Part shown: positions 24,306-34,518 of the stretch, one piece after another
How positions within the stretch are numbered: the first letter of the stretch is position 1
Layout: every line of letters begins with the position of its first letter
Notes under the pieces: generated by a model
What the model saw: the letters and a program-made list of their open reading frames with translations, nothing else
Databases searched by the model: none
What the model was told of the DNA's origin: nothing
Position numbers and translations under genes: made by a program
Assembly (NCBI GenBank): GCA_029267825.1
Contig: JAJUHO010000004.1
Coordinates: 1-41,257 of the forward strand
Reading direction: 5' to 3'
Source: Oscillospiraceae bacterium
GTDB taxonomy: Bacteria > Bacillota > Clostridia > Oscillospirales > Ruminococcaceae
Length of the DNA stretch: 41,257 nt

Positions 24306-25619
24306 TTACTCTAAGAATCCCTTGTGGTGACGCATCATCATCTGGGATTCAAGAGTGCGGACTGTTTCAAGCGCAACGCTTACTATAATGAGCACCGTTG
24401 TTCCTCCCATTGCAATGTTCAAATTCGGCAGCGCCGCATTGAACATTATCGGGAAAATGGCAATAATTCCAAGGAAAACGGCTCCCACAAGAGTTACTTT
24501 TGACAGAACCCTCTGGATGAAATCCGATGTCGGTTTTCCGGGCCTTATTCCCGGTATACCGCCGTTGCTCTGGCGGAGATTGTTTGCTATTTCAATGGGG
24601 TTGTAAATCATTGAAACATAGAAATAGTTAAATGCGATAATCAAAATAAAGTAAAGTATCGCATACCATATGCTGTCGTAACGGAAGAAGTTAAGGAATC
24701 CCACATAGAAGTTATGCCAGAATCCCGAACCGTTTGCATCCGGCGGGAAGAACATTCCCAGCGTTGACGGAAGCGACATAAAGGACATTGCAAAGATAAT
24801 CGGCATAACGCCGCTCATAAGAACCTTTATCGGAATATGAGTGCTTTGTCCGCCGTACTGTCTTCTTCCCACAACTCTTTTGGCATATTGAATGGGAATT
24901 CTTCTTTCCGAATTGTTCATCAAAACGATGAAAGCTATCATCAAAACGAAAATTACTATTACCACCGGAACCACAACGGCATATTTTGCCGGGTCGGAAG
25001 CCACAAGGGTTACAAGCTTTAAGAAAGCGGACGGTCCCCTTGCTATAATTCCGGCAAAAAGGATTATTGAAATCCCGTTGCCTATGCCATGCTCGTTGAT
25101 TTGGTTGCCGAGCCACACGATAAGCGACGCTCCGGCCACAAAGCTGACTACTATAACCACTGCGGCAAAAATTCCTGTTGCGCCGCCGGTATGCGTTACC
25201 GCACCGGCATTTTTAAGCGTAAGGTAATAAGCAATCGCTTGGAAAAGCGCCAGCACAAGACCGGTCACATCGGTTATTTTCTGCAGCTTTTTTCTTCCGA
25301 CCTCTCCCTCTTTTTGAAGCTGTTCAAGCGCAGGGATTGCATAAGTCAGAAGCTGAATAATAATTTGTGCATTGATGTAAGGCGTTATGGACATTGCAAA
25401 AAGTGTTGCTTTTGAAAGCGCACCACCTGAAAGAATATCCATATAGCTCAAAAAGTTTCCGGTTCCGTTTTGCGTCATCCAGTTTGCCATTACTTCTGCA
25501 TCAAGAAATGGCGCCGGAATTGCGGAACCTATCCTAAAGACAATAATTATGAATAGTGTGAATAAGATTTTTTTCCTTAGCTCAGGAGTTTTCCAAGCAT
25601 TTTTTAAGGTTTCAATCAC
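24306..25619 (-). CDS. secY: Protein translocase subunit SecY
   Basis: 437 residues with ten membrane helices. It opens (M)IETLKNAWKTPELRKKILFT, and contains the plug region following SGGALSKATLFAMSITPYINAQIIIQL (core GITPYI-like SITPYINAQI). The cytosolic loop RRIPIQYAKR and the end near TLESQMMMRHHKGF (shared with most SecY proteins) are present. It forms the SecYEG channel for export and membrane insertion. The start is GTG at 25619, with AGAGGTGA upstream and only 1 bp after the rplO stop. Confidence 0.97.
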   Translation of the reverse strand: MIETLKNAWKTPELRKKILFTLFIIIVFRIGSAIPAPFLDAEVMANWMTQNGTGNFLSYMDILSGGALSKATLFAMSITPYINAQIIIQLLTYAIPALEQLQKEGEVGRKKLQKITDVTGLVLALFQAIAYYLTLKNAGAVTHTGGATGIFAAVVIVVSFVAGASLIVWLGNQINEHGIGNGISIILFAGIIARGPSAFLKLVTLVASDPAKYAVVVPVVIVIFVLMIAFIVLMNNSERRIPIQYAKRVVGRRQYGGQSTHIPIKVLMSGVMPIIFAMSFMSLPSTLGMFFPPDANGSGFWHNFYVGFLNFFRYDSIWYAILYFILIIAFNYFYVSMIYNPIEIANNLRQSNGGIPGIRPGKPTSDFIQRVLSKVTLVGAVFLGIIAIFPIMFNAALPNLNIAMGGTTVLIIVSVALETVRTLESQMMMRHHKGFLE

Positions 25620-25620
25620 A

Positions 25621-26061
25621 CTATATCACCTCTGCCTTCCCGCCTGCCTTTTCAATTTTTTCCTTTGCAGCCTGTGAATACGCAGCAACTTTTACGGTAA
25701 GGTTCTTGGTGAGATCGCCGTTTCCTATAATCTTCACGCCGTCGTTTACTTTCTTGATTATTCCGGCAGCAATGAGAAGTTCGGTGTCAACCGTTGTTCC
25801 TTCCTTGAAAATTTCAAGCCTTGAAACGTCAACGGCAGTATATTTTGTTGCATGGATGTTGTTGAATCCCCTCTTAGGAATTCTTCTGTGCATAGGCATC
25901 TGGCCGCCTTCAAAGCCTGCCCTGAGAGAGCAGCCTGCACGTGCCTTCTGGCCCTTGTGGCCCTTGCCCGCAGTCTTTCCGTTTCCGGAGCCGTGTCCGC
26001 GTCCTTTGCGCTTTGGAGCGGTCTTTGAGCCGGGAACAGGAGATAATTCAAACAATTTCAT
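25621..26061 (-). CDS. rplO: Ribosomal protein L15
   Basis: 146 residues from ATG 26061 (AAGGAGGTG upstream). A GTG three codons earlier lies inside that ribosome site and is rejected. It opens MKLFELSPVPGSKTAPKRKGRG and continues with the Gly-rich, basic extension SGNGKTAGKGHKGQKAR typical of L15, which threads into 23S rRNA. It is the last r-protein of the spc part and is followed by secY after 1 bp. Confidence 0.97.
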   Translation of the reverse strand: MKLFELSPVPGSKTAPKRKGRGHGSGNGKTAGKGHKGQKARAGCSLRAGFEGGQMPMHRRIPKRGFNNIHATKYTAVDVSRLEIFKEGTTVDTELLIAAGIIKKVNDGVKIIGNGDLTKNLTVKVAAYSQAAKEKIEKAGGKAEVI

Positions 26062-26082
26062 CTTTCGCACCTCCTTAAAGTT

Positions 26083-26259
26083 TTAAGCTTCAACTACCTC
26101 TACGAGGTGGGATATTTTGCGTATTTTGCCCCTTGTCTGTTCATTGTCTGGCTGGATAACTTCAGCACCGACTTTTTTAAGTCCAAGGGAATGCGCGGTT
26201 GCAATCTGCTTAGCCAATCTGCCGTTAAGGCTCTTGACCAATTTGATTTTAAGTGCCAT
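26083..26259 (-). CDS. rpmD: Ribosomal protein L30
   Basis: A 58-residue protein not covered by longer frames: MALKIKLVKSLNGRLAKQIA at the start and KIRKISHLVEVVEA at the end, standard for bacterial L30. GGAGGAT lies upstream of the ATG. It fits exactly between rpsE (13 bp) and rplO (21 bp), its conserved place in the spc operon. Confidence 0.97.
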   Translation of the reverse strand: MALKIKLVKSLNGRLAKQIATAHSLGLKKVGAEVIQPDNEQTRGKIRKISHLVEVVEA

Positions 26260-26272
26260 GGGTTATCCTCCT

Positions 26273-26773
26273 TTAGCCTAAGATTTCCTTTACGGTTTTG
26301 CCTCTTTTTTCAGCGGCTTCCTTTGCGGAAACGCATTCGGCAAGGCCGTTTATTGTAGCCCTTACAACATTGCAGGGATTGTTTGAACGAAGCGATTTTG
26401 TTCTTATATCCTTAATGCCTGCCATTTCGATAACGGCACGCACAGGTCCGCCTGCGATAACTCCGGTACCGGGTGCCGCGGGCTTCATAAGAACCCTGCC
26501 TGCTCCGAATTCGCCTATAACGTCGTGCGGGATTGTTGTGCCTTTAAGGGAAACCTTGATAAGGTTTTTCTTTGCGTCTTCAATTCCCTTGCGGATTGCA
26601 TCGGGAACTTCTCCCGCTTTGCCCATTCCAAAGCCGACGATTCCGTTTCCGTCGCCAACAACCACAAGAGCTGCAAACTTGAAAATACGTCCGCCTTTAA
26701 CCGTTTTGGATACGCGGTTTATAGCTACAACCTTTTCCGACAGGTCAAGCTTTGAAGCATCTATCATTGCCAA
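26273..26773 (-). CDS. rpsE: Ribosomal protein S5
   Basis: 166 residues from TTG 26773, which has GGAGG 8 bases upstream; the ATG two codons later would be 14 bases away. The double-stranded RNA-binding N-terminal domain ([18 protein letters not shown]) is followed by the S5 C-terminal fold with [22 protein letters not shown] (core [14 protein letters not shown]). S5 acts in mRNA entry and decoding accuracy on the 30S subunit. Confidence 0.97.
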   Translation of the reverse strand: MAMIDASKLDLSEKVVAINRVSKTVKGGRIFKFAALVVVGDGNGIVGFGMGKAGEVPDAIRKGIEDAKKNLIKVSLKGTTIPHDVIGEFGAGRVLMKPAAPGTGVIAGGPVRAVIEMAGIKDIRTKSLRSNNPCNVVRATINGLAECVSAKEAAEKRGKTVKEILG

Positions 26774-26789
26774 AAGTATTACCTCCTCA

Positions 26790-27149
26790 TTAGAACTTGA
26801 GTCCGTTTTCGCGAGCGGCCTCGGCCAGCTCTTTCACACGGCCGTGATAAAGGTAGCCGCCACGGTCAAACACAACTGTGGTAATTCCCTTTTCGGCAGC
26901 ATGCTTTGCAATAAGCTCTCCGACCTTGCGGGCGCCTTCAATGTTTCCTCCGTCGCCCTCAAAGCCCTTTTCAAGGCTCGATGCCGACACAAGCGTCACG
27001 CCGTTTACGTCATCTATAATTTGAGCATAAATGTGCTTTGCGGAGCGGAATACGTTCAAACGTGGGCACTCAGGAGTGCCGGAAATTTTGGAACGCACTC
27101 TGGCGTGCCTTTTCATTCTTGATTTGTTTTTATCAAGCTTTGTTACCAT
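26790..27149 (-). CDS. rplR: Ribosomal protein L18
   Basis: 119 residues. The Arg/Lys-rich start ([19 protein letters not shown]) is followed by [18 protein letters not shown] and the C-terminal [23 protein letters not shown] region (core [13 protein letters not shown]), which are L18 signatures. L18 bridges 5S rRNA and the large subunit with L5. AAGGAGTGAA precedes the ATG. Confidence 0.97.
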   Translation of the reverse strand: MVTKLDKNKSRMKRHARVRSKISGTPECPRLNVFRSAKHIYAQIIDDVNGVTLVSASSLEKGFEGDGGNIEGARKVGELIAKHAAEKGITTVVFDRGGYLYHGRVKELAEAARENGLKF

Positions 27150-27167
27150 TTCATTTCACTCCTTTAA

Positions 27168-27713
27168 TTACTTCTTGCCCTTGCCGGCCTTGCCTTCTTT
27201 GCGGATTATATACTCGCCGGTGTAGCGGATACCCTTGCCCTTATAAGGCTCCGGCGGTTTCTTTTCGCGGACTTCGGCGGCAAACTGACCTACGGCTTCC
27301 TTGTCTATTCCGCTGATTATAATTTTGTTTGGTGCAGGAACATCAATCTTAATTCCGTTTGCTTCCGGAACGATAACCTGATGTGAGAAACCAAGGTTCA
27401 TCACAAGGTTTGTTCCCTGCTTTGCAGCACGGTATCCGACGCCCTCGATATCAAGCGACTTGGAATAGCCGTTTGTAACGCCCTCAACCATGTTTGCGAT
27501 AAGAGTTCTTGTAAGACCGTGAAGCGCCTTGTGGTTTGCTTCATCGGAAGGACGCTTAACTACGATTTGACCATTTTCAAATGAGATAAGCATATCCTTT
27601 GCAAATGTTTTTGTAAGTGTACCCTTAGGTCCCTTTATGGTAACGGTTGTTCCGTCAATCTTGACGTCAACGCCTGAAGGAACACTAACCGGTTTGTTGC
27701 CTATTCTTGACAT
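27168..27713 (-). CDS. rplF: Ribosomal protein L6
   Basis: 181 residues made of the two repeated L6 domains. It opens [20 protein letters not shown] and ends with the signature [28 protein letters not shown] (core [12 protein letters not shown]). L6 sits by the sarcin-ricin loop near the elongation-factor site. AGGAGG-type site upstream; 12 bp after rpsH. Confidence 0.98.
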   Translation of the reverse strand: MSRIGNKPVSVPSGVDVKIDGTTVTIKGPKGTLTKTFAKDMLISFENGQIVVKRPSDEANHKALHGLTRTLIANMVEGVTNGYSKSLDIEGVGYRAAKQGTNLVMNLGFSHQVIVPEANGIKIDVPAPNKIIISGIDKEAVGQFAAEVREKKPPEPYKGKGIRYTGEYIIRKEGKAGKGKK

Positions 27714-27725
27714 ATCGTGTCCTCC

Positions 27726-28124
27726 TTACCATATGAATGCAAGGATTTCGCCGCCGACATTAAGTTCGCGCGCCTTCTTATCAGTCATGATTCCCTTTGA
27801 TGTGGAAACCACGGCGATTCCAAGGCCCTTTCTAACCTTCGGCATATCCTCGCAGCTTGAATATATGCGCAACCCGGGTTTTGAAACCCTGCGCAAGCCT
27901 GTAATAACCTGGGACTTGTTCTCTCCGTATTTGAGAGTAATCCTGATTATGCCCTGCTTGCCGTCTTCAATTACCTGATAGTTTTTTATATAACCCTCTT
28001 CAAGGAGAATTTGTGCGATAGCTTTCTTCATGTTTGAAGCGGGAATGTCAACCGTTGCGTGCTTTGCCGAATTCGCGTTGCGAATTCTTGTAAGAAAATC
28101 TGCAATTGTATCAGTGATTTGCAT
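27726..28124 (-). CDS. rpsH: Ribosomal protein S8
   Basis: 132 residues, opening [21 protein letters not shown] and ending with the invariant [20 protein letters not shown]-type block (core [11 protein letters not shown]). S8 binds the central domain of 16S rRNA and in enteric bacteria is the spc repressor; no such site was recognised here. GAGGTC-type site ahead of the ATG. Confidence 0.98.
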   Translation of the reverse strand: MQITDTIADFLTRIRNANSAKHATVDIPASNMKKAIAQILLEEGYIKNYQVIEDGKQGIIRITLKYGENKSQVITGLRRVSKPGLRIYSSCEDMPKVRKGLGIAVVSTSKGIMTDKKARELNVGGEILAFIW

Positions 28125-28148
28125 GCCGCTGACCTCCTTCTCTGTGAT

Positions 28149-28334
28149 TTACCAGCTTGCTTTCTTAACGCCGGGGATTTGTCCGTCATGAGCCAGCTCT
28201 CTGAAGCAAATACGGCAAATGCCGAATTTTCTCATATAAGCATGGGGTCTTCCGCAAATTTTGCACCTGTTGTAGGCACGTGTGGAAAACTTAGGCTCCC
28301 TTTGCTGTTTGATAATCATTGCCTTTTTAGCCAT
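28149..28334 (-). CDS. rpsZ: Ribosomal protein S14, zinc type
   Basis: 61 residues, the short zinc-binding form of Gram-positive bacteria. The two CxxC pairs are Cys24/Cys27 ([16 protein letters not shown]) and Cys40/Cys43 ([16 protein letters not shown]). It folds onto the head of the 30S subunit. GGGGGG lies upstream of the ATG. The zinc-free longer paralogue is not in the window. Confidence 0.97.
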   Translation of the reverse strand: MAKKAMIIKQQREPKFSTRAYNRCKICGRPHAYMRKFGICRICFRELAHDGQIPGVKKASW

Positions 28335-28348
28335 TGCTCAAATCCCCC

Positions 28349-28888
28349 CTATTTTGCAAACGGAGCGCCCATAAGTTCAAGCAGCTCTTTTGCTTCCTCA
28401 TCAGTTTTTGCGGTAGTTATGAAGTTTATGTCCATACCGCGAACCTTGTCAATTTTATCAAATTCAATTTCCGGGAAAATAATTTGTTCCTTTATACCGG
28501 TGGAGTAATTTCCCCTGCCGTCGAAAGAATTAGCGCTGATTCCTCTGAAGTCACGCACACGCGGGAGTGCGACATTGAAGAACCTGTCTACGAATTCATA
28601 CATTCTTTCGCCCCTGAGAGTAACCTTTACACCTATCGGCATGCCTTCCCTGAGCTTGAAGTTAGCAACGGACTTCTTTGCGCGGCATACAACCGGCTTT
28701 TGTCCGGTAATTGCTGCAATATCAGCCATAATAGCGTCAATTACCTTTGAGTTTCCGATAGCGTCGCCTGCGGCAACATTCACTACAACCTTTTCAAGCT
28801 TTGGAATCTGCATTACGTTCTTGTAGCCGAATTTCTTCATCATAGCAGGAGCTACGCTGCTAATGTAATAATCTTTCAATCTAGCCAT
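28349..28888 (-). CDS. rplE: Ribosomal protein L5
   Basis: 179 residues from ATG 28888 with AGGAGGAGA upstream. The frame runs on to 28978, but that part overlaps rplX and is not conserved. Opening [20 protein letters not shown], then [37 protein letters not shown] (core [12 protein letters not shown]), and C-terminal [20 protein letters not shown]5 binds 5S rRNA and touches P-site tRNA. Confidence 0.97.
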   Translation of the reverse strand: MARLKDYYISSVAPAMMKKFGYKNVMQIPKLEKVVVNVAAGDAIGNSKVIDAIMADIAAITGQKPVVCRAKKSVANFKLREGMPIGVKVTLRGERMYEFVDRFFNVALPRVRDFRGISANSFDGRGNYSTGIKEQIIFPEIEFDKIDKVRGMDINFITTAKTDEEAKELLELMGAPFAK

Positions 28889-28904
28889 ATCGTTTCTCCT
28901 CCTG

Positions 28905-29228
28905 TTAGAATGTGTGTCCGCAGTCAGGATTTTTGCAAACCCTTGACTTTGTGCCGTCGGCTTCAATTTTGTGTGCAAGACGTGTCGGCTTGCCGCACTT
29001 AGGGCATACCGCCATAACCTTGCAAGCGTAAATCGGGGCTTCAGCCTTTACGATTCCGCCCTGCTGGCCCATTCTTGTAGGCTTTACATGCTTTGTAACG
29101 ATGTTAAGGCCTTCTATGATAACCTTTTGTTCCTTGGGGCTTACCTCAAGCACCTTTCCTTTTTTACCCTTGTCCTTACCGGAAAGGATAACGACGGTGT
29201 CGCCGGTTTTAACATGCAATTTGTTCAT
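28905..29228 (-). CDS. rplX: Ribosomal protein L24 with C-terminal zinc ribbon
   Basis: 107 residues from ATG 29228; the frame's first ATG (29246) lies over the ribosome site GGGAGGTG. A KOW motif ([20 protein letters not shown]) opens the protein, followed by [20 protein letters not shown]. The C-terminus has two cysteine pairs ([10 protein letters not shown] and [10 protein letters not shown]), a zinc-ribbon present in only some L24 proteins. L24 starts 50S assembly near the tunnel exit. Confidence 0.96.
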   Translation of the reverse strand: MNKLHVKTGDTVVILSGKDKGKKGKVLEVSPKEQKVIIEGLNIVTKHVKPTRMGQQGGIVKAEAPIYACKVMAVCPKCGKPTRLAHKIEADGTKSRVCKNPDCGHTF

Positions 29229-29245
29229 TTCTACGACACCTCCCA

Positions 29246-29614
29246 TTAAAGAACTTCCGGAGCAAGGCTGAGTATCTTAAGATAGTCCTTGTCGCGGAGC
29301 TCCCTTGCCACAGGCCCGAAAATACGGGTTCCTCTTGGATTCTTGTCTTCCTTTATAATAACAGCAGCGTTTTCGTCGAAGCGGATGTATGTTCCGTCCT
29401 CACGGCGAAGACCCTTTGCTGAACGAACGATAACTGCTTTTACAACGTCACCTTTTTTAACCACGCCGCCTGGTGTCGCTTTCTTAACGGAAGCGATAAC
29501 CACATCTCCGATGTTGGCATATCTTCTGCGTGTTCCGCCGAGCACCCTTATGCACATAAGCTCCTTGGCTCCGGTGTTGTCGGCGACTTTAAGATAAGTT
29601 TGCATCTGTATCAC
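29246..29614 (-). CDS. rplN: Ribosomal protein L14
   Basis: 122 residues, opening (M)[20 protein letters not shown] from a GTG start, with GGAGG 8 bases upstream. Core blocks [20 protein letters not shown] and [20 protein letters not shown] (end cited as [16 protein letters not shown]) identify L14, which forms intersubunit bridges with 16S rRNA. The 62-bp gap before it marks the S10/spc operon junction. Confidence 0.97.
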   Translation of the reverse strand: MIQMQTYLKVADNTGAKELMCIRVLGGTRRRYANIGDVVIASVKKATPGGVVKKGDVVKAVIVRSAKGLRREDGTYIRFDENAAVIIKEDKNPRGTRIFGPVARELRDKDYLKILSLAPEVL

Positions 29615-29676
29615 AGTACGTTCCTCCTTTCAAAATCATAGGTTTGGAAATTTGGGTATTGTTTATTTTCAAAAGA

Positions 29677-29949
29677 CTATTTTGCTTTTTCAATAATCTG
29701 AACAAGACGCCATCTTTTTTCTTTTGAAAGAGGCCTTGTTTCCATAACCTCAACGCGGTCGCCGATGTTGCACTCGTTGTTTTCATCATGCGCCTTGAGC
29801 TTAACTGTTCTCTTAATTATTTTTTTGTAGAGAGGGTGTCTTACGTTGTCTTCGATAGCAACAACTATAGTTTTGTCCATTTTGTTGCTGACAACCTTGC
29901 CGACTCTTGTTTTTCTCATATTTCTTTTGTTTTCAGAATTTGCAGCCAC
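29677..29949 (-). CDS. rpsQ: Ribosomal protein S17
   Basis: 90 residues from a GTG start at 29949 (GGGAGG 10 bases upstream). After a short polar leader, [20 protein letters not shown] begins the S17 OB fold, with [20 protein letters not shown] and the end of the family block [21 protein letters not shown] (core [12 protein letters not shown]). S17 is an early-binding 30S protein. Confidence 0.97.
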   Translation of the reverse strand: MAANSENKRNMRKTRVGKVVSNKMDKTIVVAIEDNVRHPLYKKIIKRTVKLKAHDENNECNIGDRVEVMETRPLSKEKRWRLVQIIEKAK

Positions 29950-29970
29950 AGCCCTTTATCCTCCCTTCGC

Positions 29971-30174
29971 TTATTGCGCGCCCGACTTGAGCTCTTGCTC
30001 TCTTATGATGGTCTTTATGCGGGCAATGTCTTTCTTGACTGCCTTTAAACGCATCGGGTTGTCAAGCTGGTTTGCAGCAAGCTGAAAACGCAGAGCAAAA
30101 AGTTCTTTTTTCAAATCGTCAAGCTTGAGCGCAAGCTCGTTGCTTGTCATATCGCGTATTTCTTTTGCTTTCAT
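29971..30174 (-). CDS. rpmC: Ribosomal protein L29
   Basis: 67 residues, two long helices: [20 protein letters not shown] at the start and [20 protein letters not shown] then [14 protein letters not shown]29 sits at the tunnel exit with L23 and contributes to the docking site for signal recognition particle and trigger factor. Its ATG overlaps the rplP stop by one base (TAATG). Confidence 0.97.
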   Translation of the reverse strand: MKAKEIRDMTSNELALKLDDLKKELFALRFQLAANQLDNPMRLKAVKKDIARIKTIIREQELKSGAQ

Positions 30175-30599
30175 TATTGCTCGCCTCCCTGTGCTTCCCT
30201 TGCAACAAATTTACACTTGATAGGCAGCTTGTGCATTGCAAGACGCATAGCTTCTCTTGCGGTTTCTTCGCTGACGCCGCCAATTTCAAACATGATTCTT
30301 CCGGGCTTTACAACGGCAACCCAGTATTCCGGAGAACCTTTACCGGAACCCATTCGAGTTTCGGCCGGCTTTTCGGTAATGGGCTTGTCGGGGAATATCT
30401 TAATCCAAACCTGACCGCCACGCTTGATGTAACGTGTCATGGCGATACGAGCGGCCTCAATCTGGTTTGAAGTTATCCATGCCGGTTCAAGGGCTTGAAG
30501 CCCGTACTGTCCGTTGGTAACGGTATTGCCGCGCGTTGCCTTGCCCTTCATGCGTCCTCTTTGTACCCTGCGGTACTTTACTCTCTTTGGAAGAAGCAT
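30174..30599 (-). CDS. rplP: Ribosomal protein L16
   Basis: 141 residues, opening [20 protein letters not shown], with [29 protein letters not shown] (core [16 protein letters not shown]) and [22 protein letters not shown]16 organises the A-site region of the 50S subunit. It overlaps its neighbours on both sides by one base (TAATG), a strictly coupled rpsC-rplP-rpmC block. Confidence 0.98.
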   Translation of the reverse strand: MLLPKRVKYRRVQRGRMKGKATRGNTVTNGQYGLQALEPAWITSNQIEAARIAMTRYIKRGGQVWIKIFPDKPITEKPAETRMGSGKGSPEYWVAVVKPGRIMFEIGGVSEETAREAMRLAMHKLPIKCKFVAREAQGGEQ

Positions 30600-31297
30600 T
30601 ACTTGTTACCTCCTTCGCTGCGGTTTCTCCTTGGTCTGTTTGTGTTTGTCCTTTCGGAAGAAGCTGAAGATTTCAAAACCTCTCCCTTGTAAATCCAAAC
30701 CTTAACGCCTATGCGTCCGTATGTCGTAGCAGCTTCAGCCGTGCCGTAATCAATGTCGGCTCTTATTGTCTGAAGCGGAATTGTTCCTTCATGATAGCTT
30801 TCAGCCCTTGCAATTTCGGCGCCTCCAAGACGTCCGGAAACCCTGATTTTGATTCCCTTTGCATTGAGCCTCATAGCCCTGCCGATTGCCTGCTTCATAG
30901 CGCGGCGGAACGAAATGCGGTTTTCAAGCTGTTGTGCAATGCTTTCCGCAACGAGCTGCGCGTCGAGGTCAGGCTGCTTAACTTCAATAATATTAAGCGA
31001 TACATCCTTTTTCATCATTGCTGCAAGCGCAAGACGAAGCTTTTCAACTTCTGCTCCGCCCCTTCCGATTACTATACCGGGCTTTGCGCAGTGAATGTGT
31101 ATCCTTACCTTGTCTGCAAACCTTTCGATTTCTATTTTAGGAACGCCGGCGGCGTACAAGCTTTTCTTTATGAAATTGCGGATGTTGTAATCCTCAACCA
31201 AAGTATCGCCGAAAGTTGCCTTGTTTGCAAACCAGCGGGAATCCCAGTCCTTGATTACGCCTACACGGAGTCCGTGCGGATTTACTTTTTGTCCCAT
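30599..31297 (-). CDS. rpsC: Ribosomal protein S3
   Basis: 232 residues, opening [20 protein letters not shown], with the type II KH domain ([19 protein letters not shown]) and the C-terminal block [24 protein letters not shown] (core [14 protein letters not shown]). It ends in a basic Ser/Asn/Arg tail. S3 lines the mRNA entry tunnel with helicase activity. Stop overlaps the rplP start by one base. Confidence 0.98.
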   Translation of the reverse strand: MGQKVNPHGLRVGVIKDWDSRWFANKATFGDTLVEDYNIRNFIKKSLYAAGVPKIEIERFADKVRIHIHCAKPGIVIGRGGAEVEKLRLALAAMMKKDVSLNIIEVKQPDLDAQLVAESIAQQLENRISFRRAMKQAIGRAMRLNAKGIKIRVSGRLGGAEIARAESYHEGTIPLQTIRADIDYGTAEAATTYGRIGVKVWIYKGEVLKSSASSERTNTNRPRRNRSEGGNK

Positions 31298-31318
31298 AGT
31301 TTACCTCCTCTTTCAGCA

Positions 31319-31654
31319 CTATTCCATTTCCCTGAGGACAAGGGTTATATGTGACGTCCTCTTTAAAATACGGAACGCCCTTCCCTGTGCTCTGGGCATA
31401 ATTCTCTTCATTACGGGTCCCGGGCAAACGAAGCATTCTGCAACGTAAAGATTATCTCTGCTCATGTTGTGATTGTTTTCGGCATTTGCGATAGCGGATT
31501 TCAGAAGCTTTTCCAAATATTCGCAGGCAGCCTTGGGTGTTGCTTTAAGTGTTGCCATAGCCACGTCAACCGGTTTGTTCCTTATAAGGTCAAGAACAAT
31601 CTGAACCTTTCGCGGAGCTATGCGAGCCCTTCTCAAAATAGCTCTTGCTTCCAT
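31319..31654 (-). CDS. rplV: Ribosomal protein L22
   Basis: 111 residues, opening [20 protein letters not shown]. The beta-hairpin that lines the peptide exit tunnel (region [24 protein letters not shown], core [13 protein letters not shown]) is complete, so the macrolide-relevant tip has normal length by eye. AGGAGG precedes the ATG. Confidence 0.98.
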   Translation of the reverse strand: MEARAILRRARIAPRKVQIVLDLIRNKPVDVAMATLKATPKAACEYLEKLLKSAIANAENNHNMSRDNLYVAECFVCPGPVMKRIMPRAQGRAFRILKRTSHITLVLREME

Positions 31655-31672
31655 TCTGAATTCCTCCTTCCG

Positions 31673-31957
31673 CTATTTCTTTCCGTTGTTGGATGTTTTT
31701 GACCCCGCATGTCCCTTAAAGGTCCTTGTGGGGGCAAACTCTCCGAGCTTGTGCCCTACCATATCCTCCGTGACATAAACGGGAACGTGCTTGCGGCCGT
31801 CATGAACCGCTATTGTATGGCCTACGAAATCAGGGAATATTGTTGAAGAACGGCTCCATGTTTTAAGAACCTTCTTTTCTCCCACTTCGTTCATTTGCTG
31901 TACTCTCTTTAAAAGAACCTCTTGTACAAAAGGCCCCTTCTTTATGCTTCTGCTCAT
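31673..31957 (-). CDS. rpsS: Ribosomal protein S19
   Basis: 94 residues, opening [20 protein letters not shown], with [29 protein letters not shown] (core [17 protein letters not shown]) and [15 protein letters not shown]19 forms a heterodimer with S13 in the 30S head. GGGAGGC site upstream of the ATG. Confidence 0.98.
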   Translation of the reverse strand: MSRSIKKGPFVQEVLLKRVQQMNEVGEKKVLKTWSRSSTIFPDFVGHTIAVHDGRKHVPVYVTEDMVGHKLGEFAPTRTFKGHAGSKTSNNGKK

Positions 31958-31981
31958 ATTTTCATCTGCCTCCCTTCAGCA

Positions 31982-32815
31982 TTACTTAGCGTTTCTGCGC
32001 TTTACGATAAACTTATCGGAGCGATGATGCTTCTTGCGTGTCTTGTAGCCAAGAGCAGGCTTGCCCCAAGGAGTAACAGGTCCGGGACGTCCGATAGGCG
32101 ATTTACCTTCACCGCCTCCGTGCGGGTGGTCACACGGGTTCATGACAGAACCTCTGACTGTCGGTCTCCAACCCATATGGCGGCTTCTTCCTGCTTTTCC
32201 TATATGCACGTTTTCGTGGTCGATATTGCCTACCTGGCCTACTGTAGCCATGCAGTCAATAGAAATCTTTCTAAGCTCTCCGGAAGGAAGACGTACAAGT
32301 GCGTAAACGCCTTCTTTTGCCATAAGCTGAGCCATATTTCCGGCTGCACGCACAAGCTGCGCGCCCTTTCCGGGATAAAGCTCGATATTGTGGATGAAAG
32401 TACCAACCGGTATGCTTGAAAGCGGAAGCGCATTTCCGGGCTTAATGTCGGCATCTGCGCCGGCACGAACAGTATCTCCTACTTTAAGTCCGTACGGAGC
32501 GATGATGTAGCGCTTTTCTCCATCTTCATACTGAACAAGCGCAATATGTGCCGAACGGTTCGGATCGTACTCAATCGTAAGAACGTTTGCGTTCATAAGC
32601 TGCTTGTCGCGTTTAAAATCTATTATACGGTATTTCCTTCTTGCGCCGCCGCCCCTGTGACGAACGGTGATTCTTCCGTAGCTGTTGCGTCCGGAATTCT
32701 TTTTAAGCGGCTCAAGCAGGCTCTTTTCAGGTTCAACCTTTGACAACTCTGTATAGTCGGTAACAGTCATATGACGTCTCGACGCGGTTGTCGGCTTGTA
32801 GCTCTTTATAGCCAT
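31982..32815 (-). CDS. rplB: Ribosomal protein L2
   Basis: 277 residues, opening [20 protein letters not shown]. The conserved segment around the peptidyl-transferase-linked histidine is intact: [20 protein letters not shown]. The C-terminal end [17 protein letters not shown] is typical. L2 is required for subunit joining and peptide bond formation. GAGGAGTG lies upstream of the ATG, and a 65-bp gap separates it from rplW. Confidence 0.98.
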   Translation of the reverse strand: MAIKSYKPTTASRRHMTVTDYTELSKVEPEKSLLEPLKKNSGRNSYGRITVRHRGGGARRKYRIIDFKRDKQLMNANVLTIEYDPNRSAHIALVQYEDGEKRYIIAPYGLKVGDTVRAGADADIKPGNALPLSSIPVGTFIHNIELYPGKGAQLVRAAGNMAQLMAKEGVYALVRLPSGELRKISIDCMATVGQVGNIDHENVHIGKAGRSRHMGWRPTVRGSVMNPCDHPHGGGEGKSPIGRPGPVTPWGKPALGYKTRKKHHRSDKFIVKRRNAK

Positions 32816-32880
32816 TATGTTTCACTCCTCAATTAGGTTTCGCGGGTTTCCCCATACTTTCCTGCGCAATTTTTCAGCGC

Positions 32881-33174
32881 TTACATCATGCCGTCAAAGA
32901 ATTCAATAGTCTTTGAACCCTCGGCAAGTGTGATGATTGCCTTTTTCCAGTCGGGCTGACGGCCGGCATTAAGTCCAACGCGCTTTGCCCTTCCGCGGCA
33001 ATTCATTGTGTTTACTTTTGCAACCTTTACGCCGAAAAGCTCCTCGGCCGCATGTGCAATTTCAATCTTGTTTGCATCTTTTGCAACCTTAAAGGTGTAT
33101 TTGCCTTGTTGAAGGCCTTCCATGCTCTTTTCGGTAATTATGGGCTTCAAAATAATATCCTGTGCAGCCTTCAT
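32881..33174 (-). CDS. rplW: Ribosomal protein L23
   Basis: 97 residues: DIILKPIITEKSMEGLQQGK at the start, then YTFKVAKDANKIEIAHAAEELFGVKV (core VAKDANKIEIAHAAEELF) and NTMNCRGRAKRVG. L23 is the main docking point for trigger factor and SRP at the tunnel exit. Its ATG overlaps the rplD stop by one base (TAATG). Confidence 0.97.
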   Translation of the reverse strand: MKAAQDIILKPIITEKSMEGLQQGKYTFKVAKDANKIEIAHAAEELFGVKVAKVNTMNCRGRAKRVGLNAGRQPDWKKAIITLAEGSKTIEFFDGMM

Positions 33175-33797
33175 TATGCATACACCTCCTCAATCTTTGC
33201 AACGGCATCCGTTACAACGATGAACTTGTCATAATTGAGAATATCATAAACATTGAGCGTGTTTACAAGGGTGGTCTTAACCCCCGGAATATTTGCCGCG
33301 CTCTTTATAACCTTTGTATCAACAGCAGGCATTACGATAAGTGCCTTTCCGTCAACCTTAAGGGATTTAAGCATGTTTACGATTGTCTTTGTCTTAAATT
33401 CGTCCATAGAAATCTTGTCAAGAACAAGGATGTCATTGCTCTGTGCCTTTGAAGAAAGAGCCGACTTCATAGCAAGCCTTCTTACCTTCTTGTTGAGAGC
33501 GTATCTGTAATCGCGGGGCTTAGGTCCCAAAGCAATACCGCCGTGAGTCCACTGCGGAGCACGGATGGAGCCCTGCCTTGCGTGGCCGGTTCCCTTTTGC
33601 CTCCACGGCTTTCTTCCGCCGCCGCGAACTTCGGCGCGCGTAAGGGTGGACTGTGTGCCCTGGCGCTGATTTGCAAGATAGTTTACAACCATTGCGTGCA
33701 TAACGGCTTCATTGGGCTTTATGCCGAAAACCTTGTCGGAAAGTTCGGTTTCGGAAACCACCGCACCTGTCATATCGTATACTGGAATTTTTGACAT
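33174..33797 (-). CDS. rplD: Ribosomal protein L4
   Basis: 207 residues. The extended loop rich in basic residues, [20 protein letters not shown] followed by [17 protein letters not shown], identifies L4 and reaches into the exit tunnel. In gamma-proteobacteria L4 represses the S10 operon; whether the structured leader here is an L4 target is unknown. AAGGAGGAAG precedes the ATG. Confidence 0.98.
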   Translation of the reverse strand: MSKIPVYDMTGAVVSETELSDKVFGIKPNEAVMHAMVVNYLANQRQGTQSTLTRAEVRGGGRKPWRQKGTGHARQGSIRAPQWTHGGIALGPKPRDYRYALNKKVRRLAMKSALSSKAQSNDILVLDKISMDEFKTKTIVNMLKSLKVDGKALIVMPAVDTKVIKSAANIPGVKTTLVNTLNVYDILNYDKFIVVTDAVAKIEEVYA

Positions 33798-33815
33798 AAA
33801 CGCTTCCTCCTTCCG

Positions 33816-34451
33816 TTAAGCCTTTTTAACGCAGTCAACTATGGTCACAATCCCGTTCTTAGGACCGGGAACAGCTCCCTTAACTGCAATAAGATTATGT
33901 TCGGCGTCAATCTTTACAACTTCAAGGTTTTGGATTGTCACCTTTTCGGCGCCCATGTGTCCTGGAAGCGCCTTGCCCTTGAATATACGGGACGGCGAAG
34001 AGTTCGCACCCATTGAGCCGGCATGTCTGTGAACAGGGCCGGTACCGTGGGTTTCCTTGAGCCTCTGGTTGTTGTTTCTCTTAATTGTACCCTGGAAGCC
34101 CTTACCTTTTGATGTTCCGCTTACGTCAACGATATCGCCCACAGCAAAAGTATCTGCCTTTACGATGTCGCCAACATTAAGAGCGTCCGCATTTTCAAGT
34201 CTAAATTCTTTAAGAGTCCTCTTCACTCCGGCGCCAGCCTTTGCGAAATGGCCCTTCATAGGTTTGTTTGCGCGTTTTTCGCTCATGTCGCCGAATCCAA
34301 GCTGAACCGATGCATATCCGTCGTTTTCAACGGTTTTCTTTTGAACAACAACGCACGGGCCGGCTTCGATTACGGTTACGGGAATAACTTTCCCGGTTTC
34401 GTCGAAAATCTGCGTCATGCCGATTTTCTTGCCGATGATTCCTTTTTGCAT
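33816..34451 (-). CDS. rplC: Ribosomal protein L3
   Basis: 211 residues, opening [20 protein letters not shown], with [16 protein letters not shown] and the central loop block [20 protein letters not shown] near the peptidyl transferase centre. L3 nucleates 50S assembly. AGGAGGAGA lies ahead of the ATG; a 67-bp gap with two small hairpins separates it from rpsJ. Confidence 0.98.
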   Translation of the reverse strand: MQKGIIGKKIGMTQIFDETGKVIPVTVIEAGPCVVVQKKTVENDGYASVQLGFGDMSEKRANKPMKGHFAKAGAGVKRTLKEFRLENADALNVGDIVKADTFAVGDIVDVSGTSKGKGFQGTIKRNNNQRLKETHGTGPVHRHAGSMGANSSPSRIFKGKALPGHMGAEKVTIQNLEVVKIDAEHNLIAVKGAVPGPKNGIVTIVDCVKKA

Positions 34452-34518
34452 TTTTTCTCCTCCTAATTCAGGTTATTGGTTGGTGTTCCCAACTTGACCG
34501 TAAGCGCGGCTTTTACGC

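Noticed and set aside
26298-27122. A 274-codon plus-strand frame opposite rpsE and rplR
   Set aside because: It is antisense to two certain ribosomal protein genes, has no ribosome site, and its composition mirrors their codon bias.
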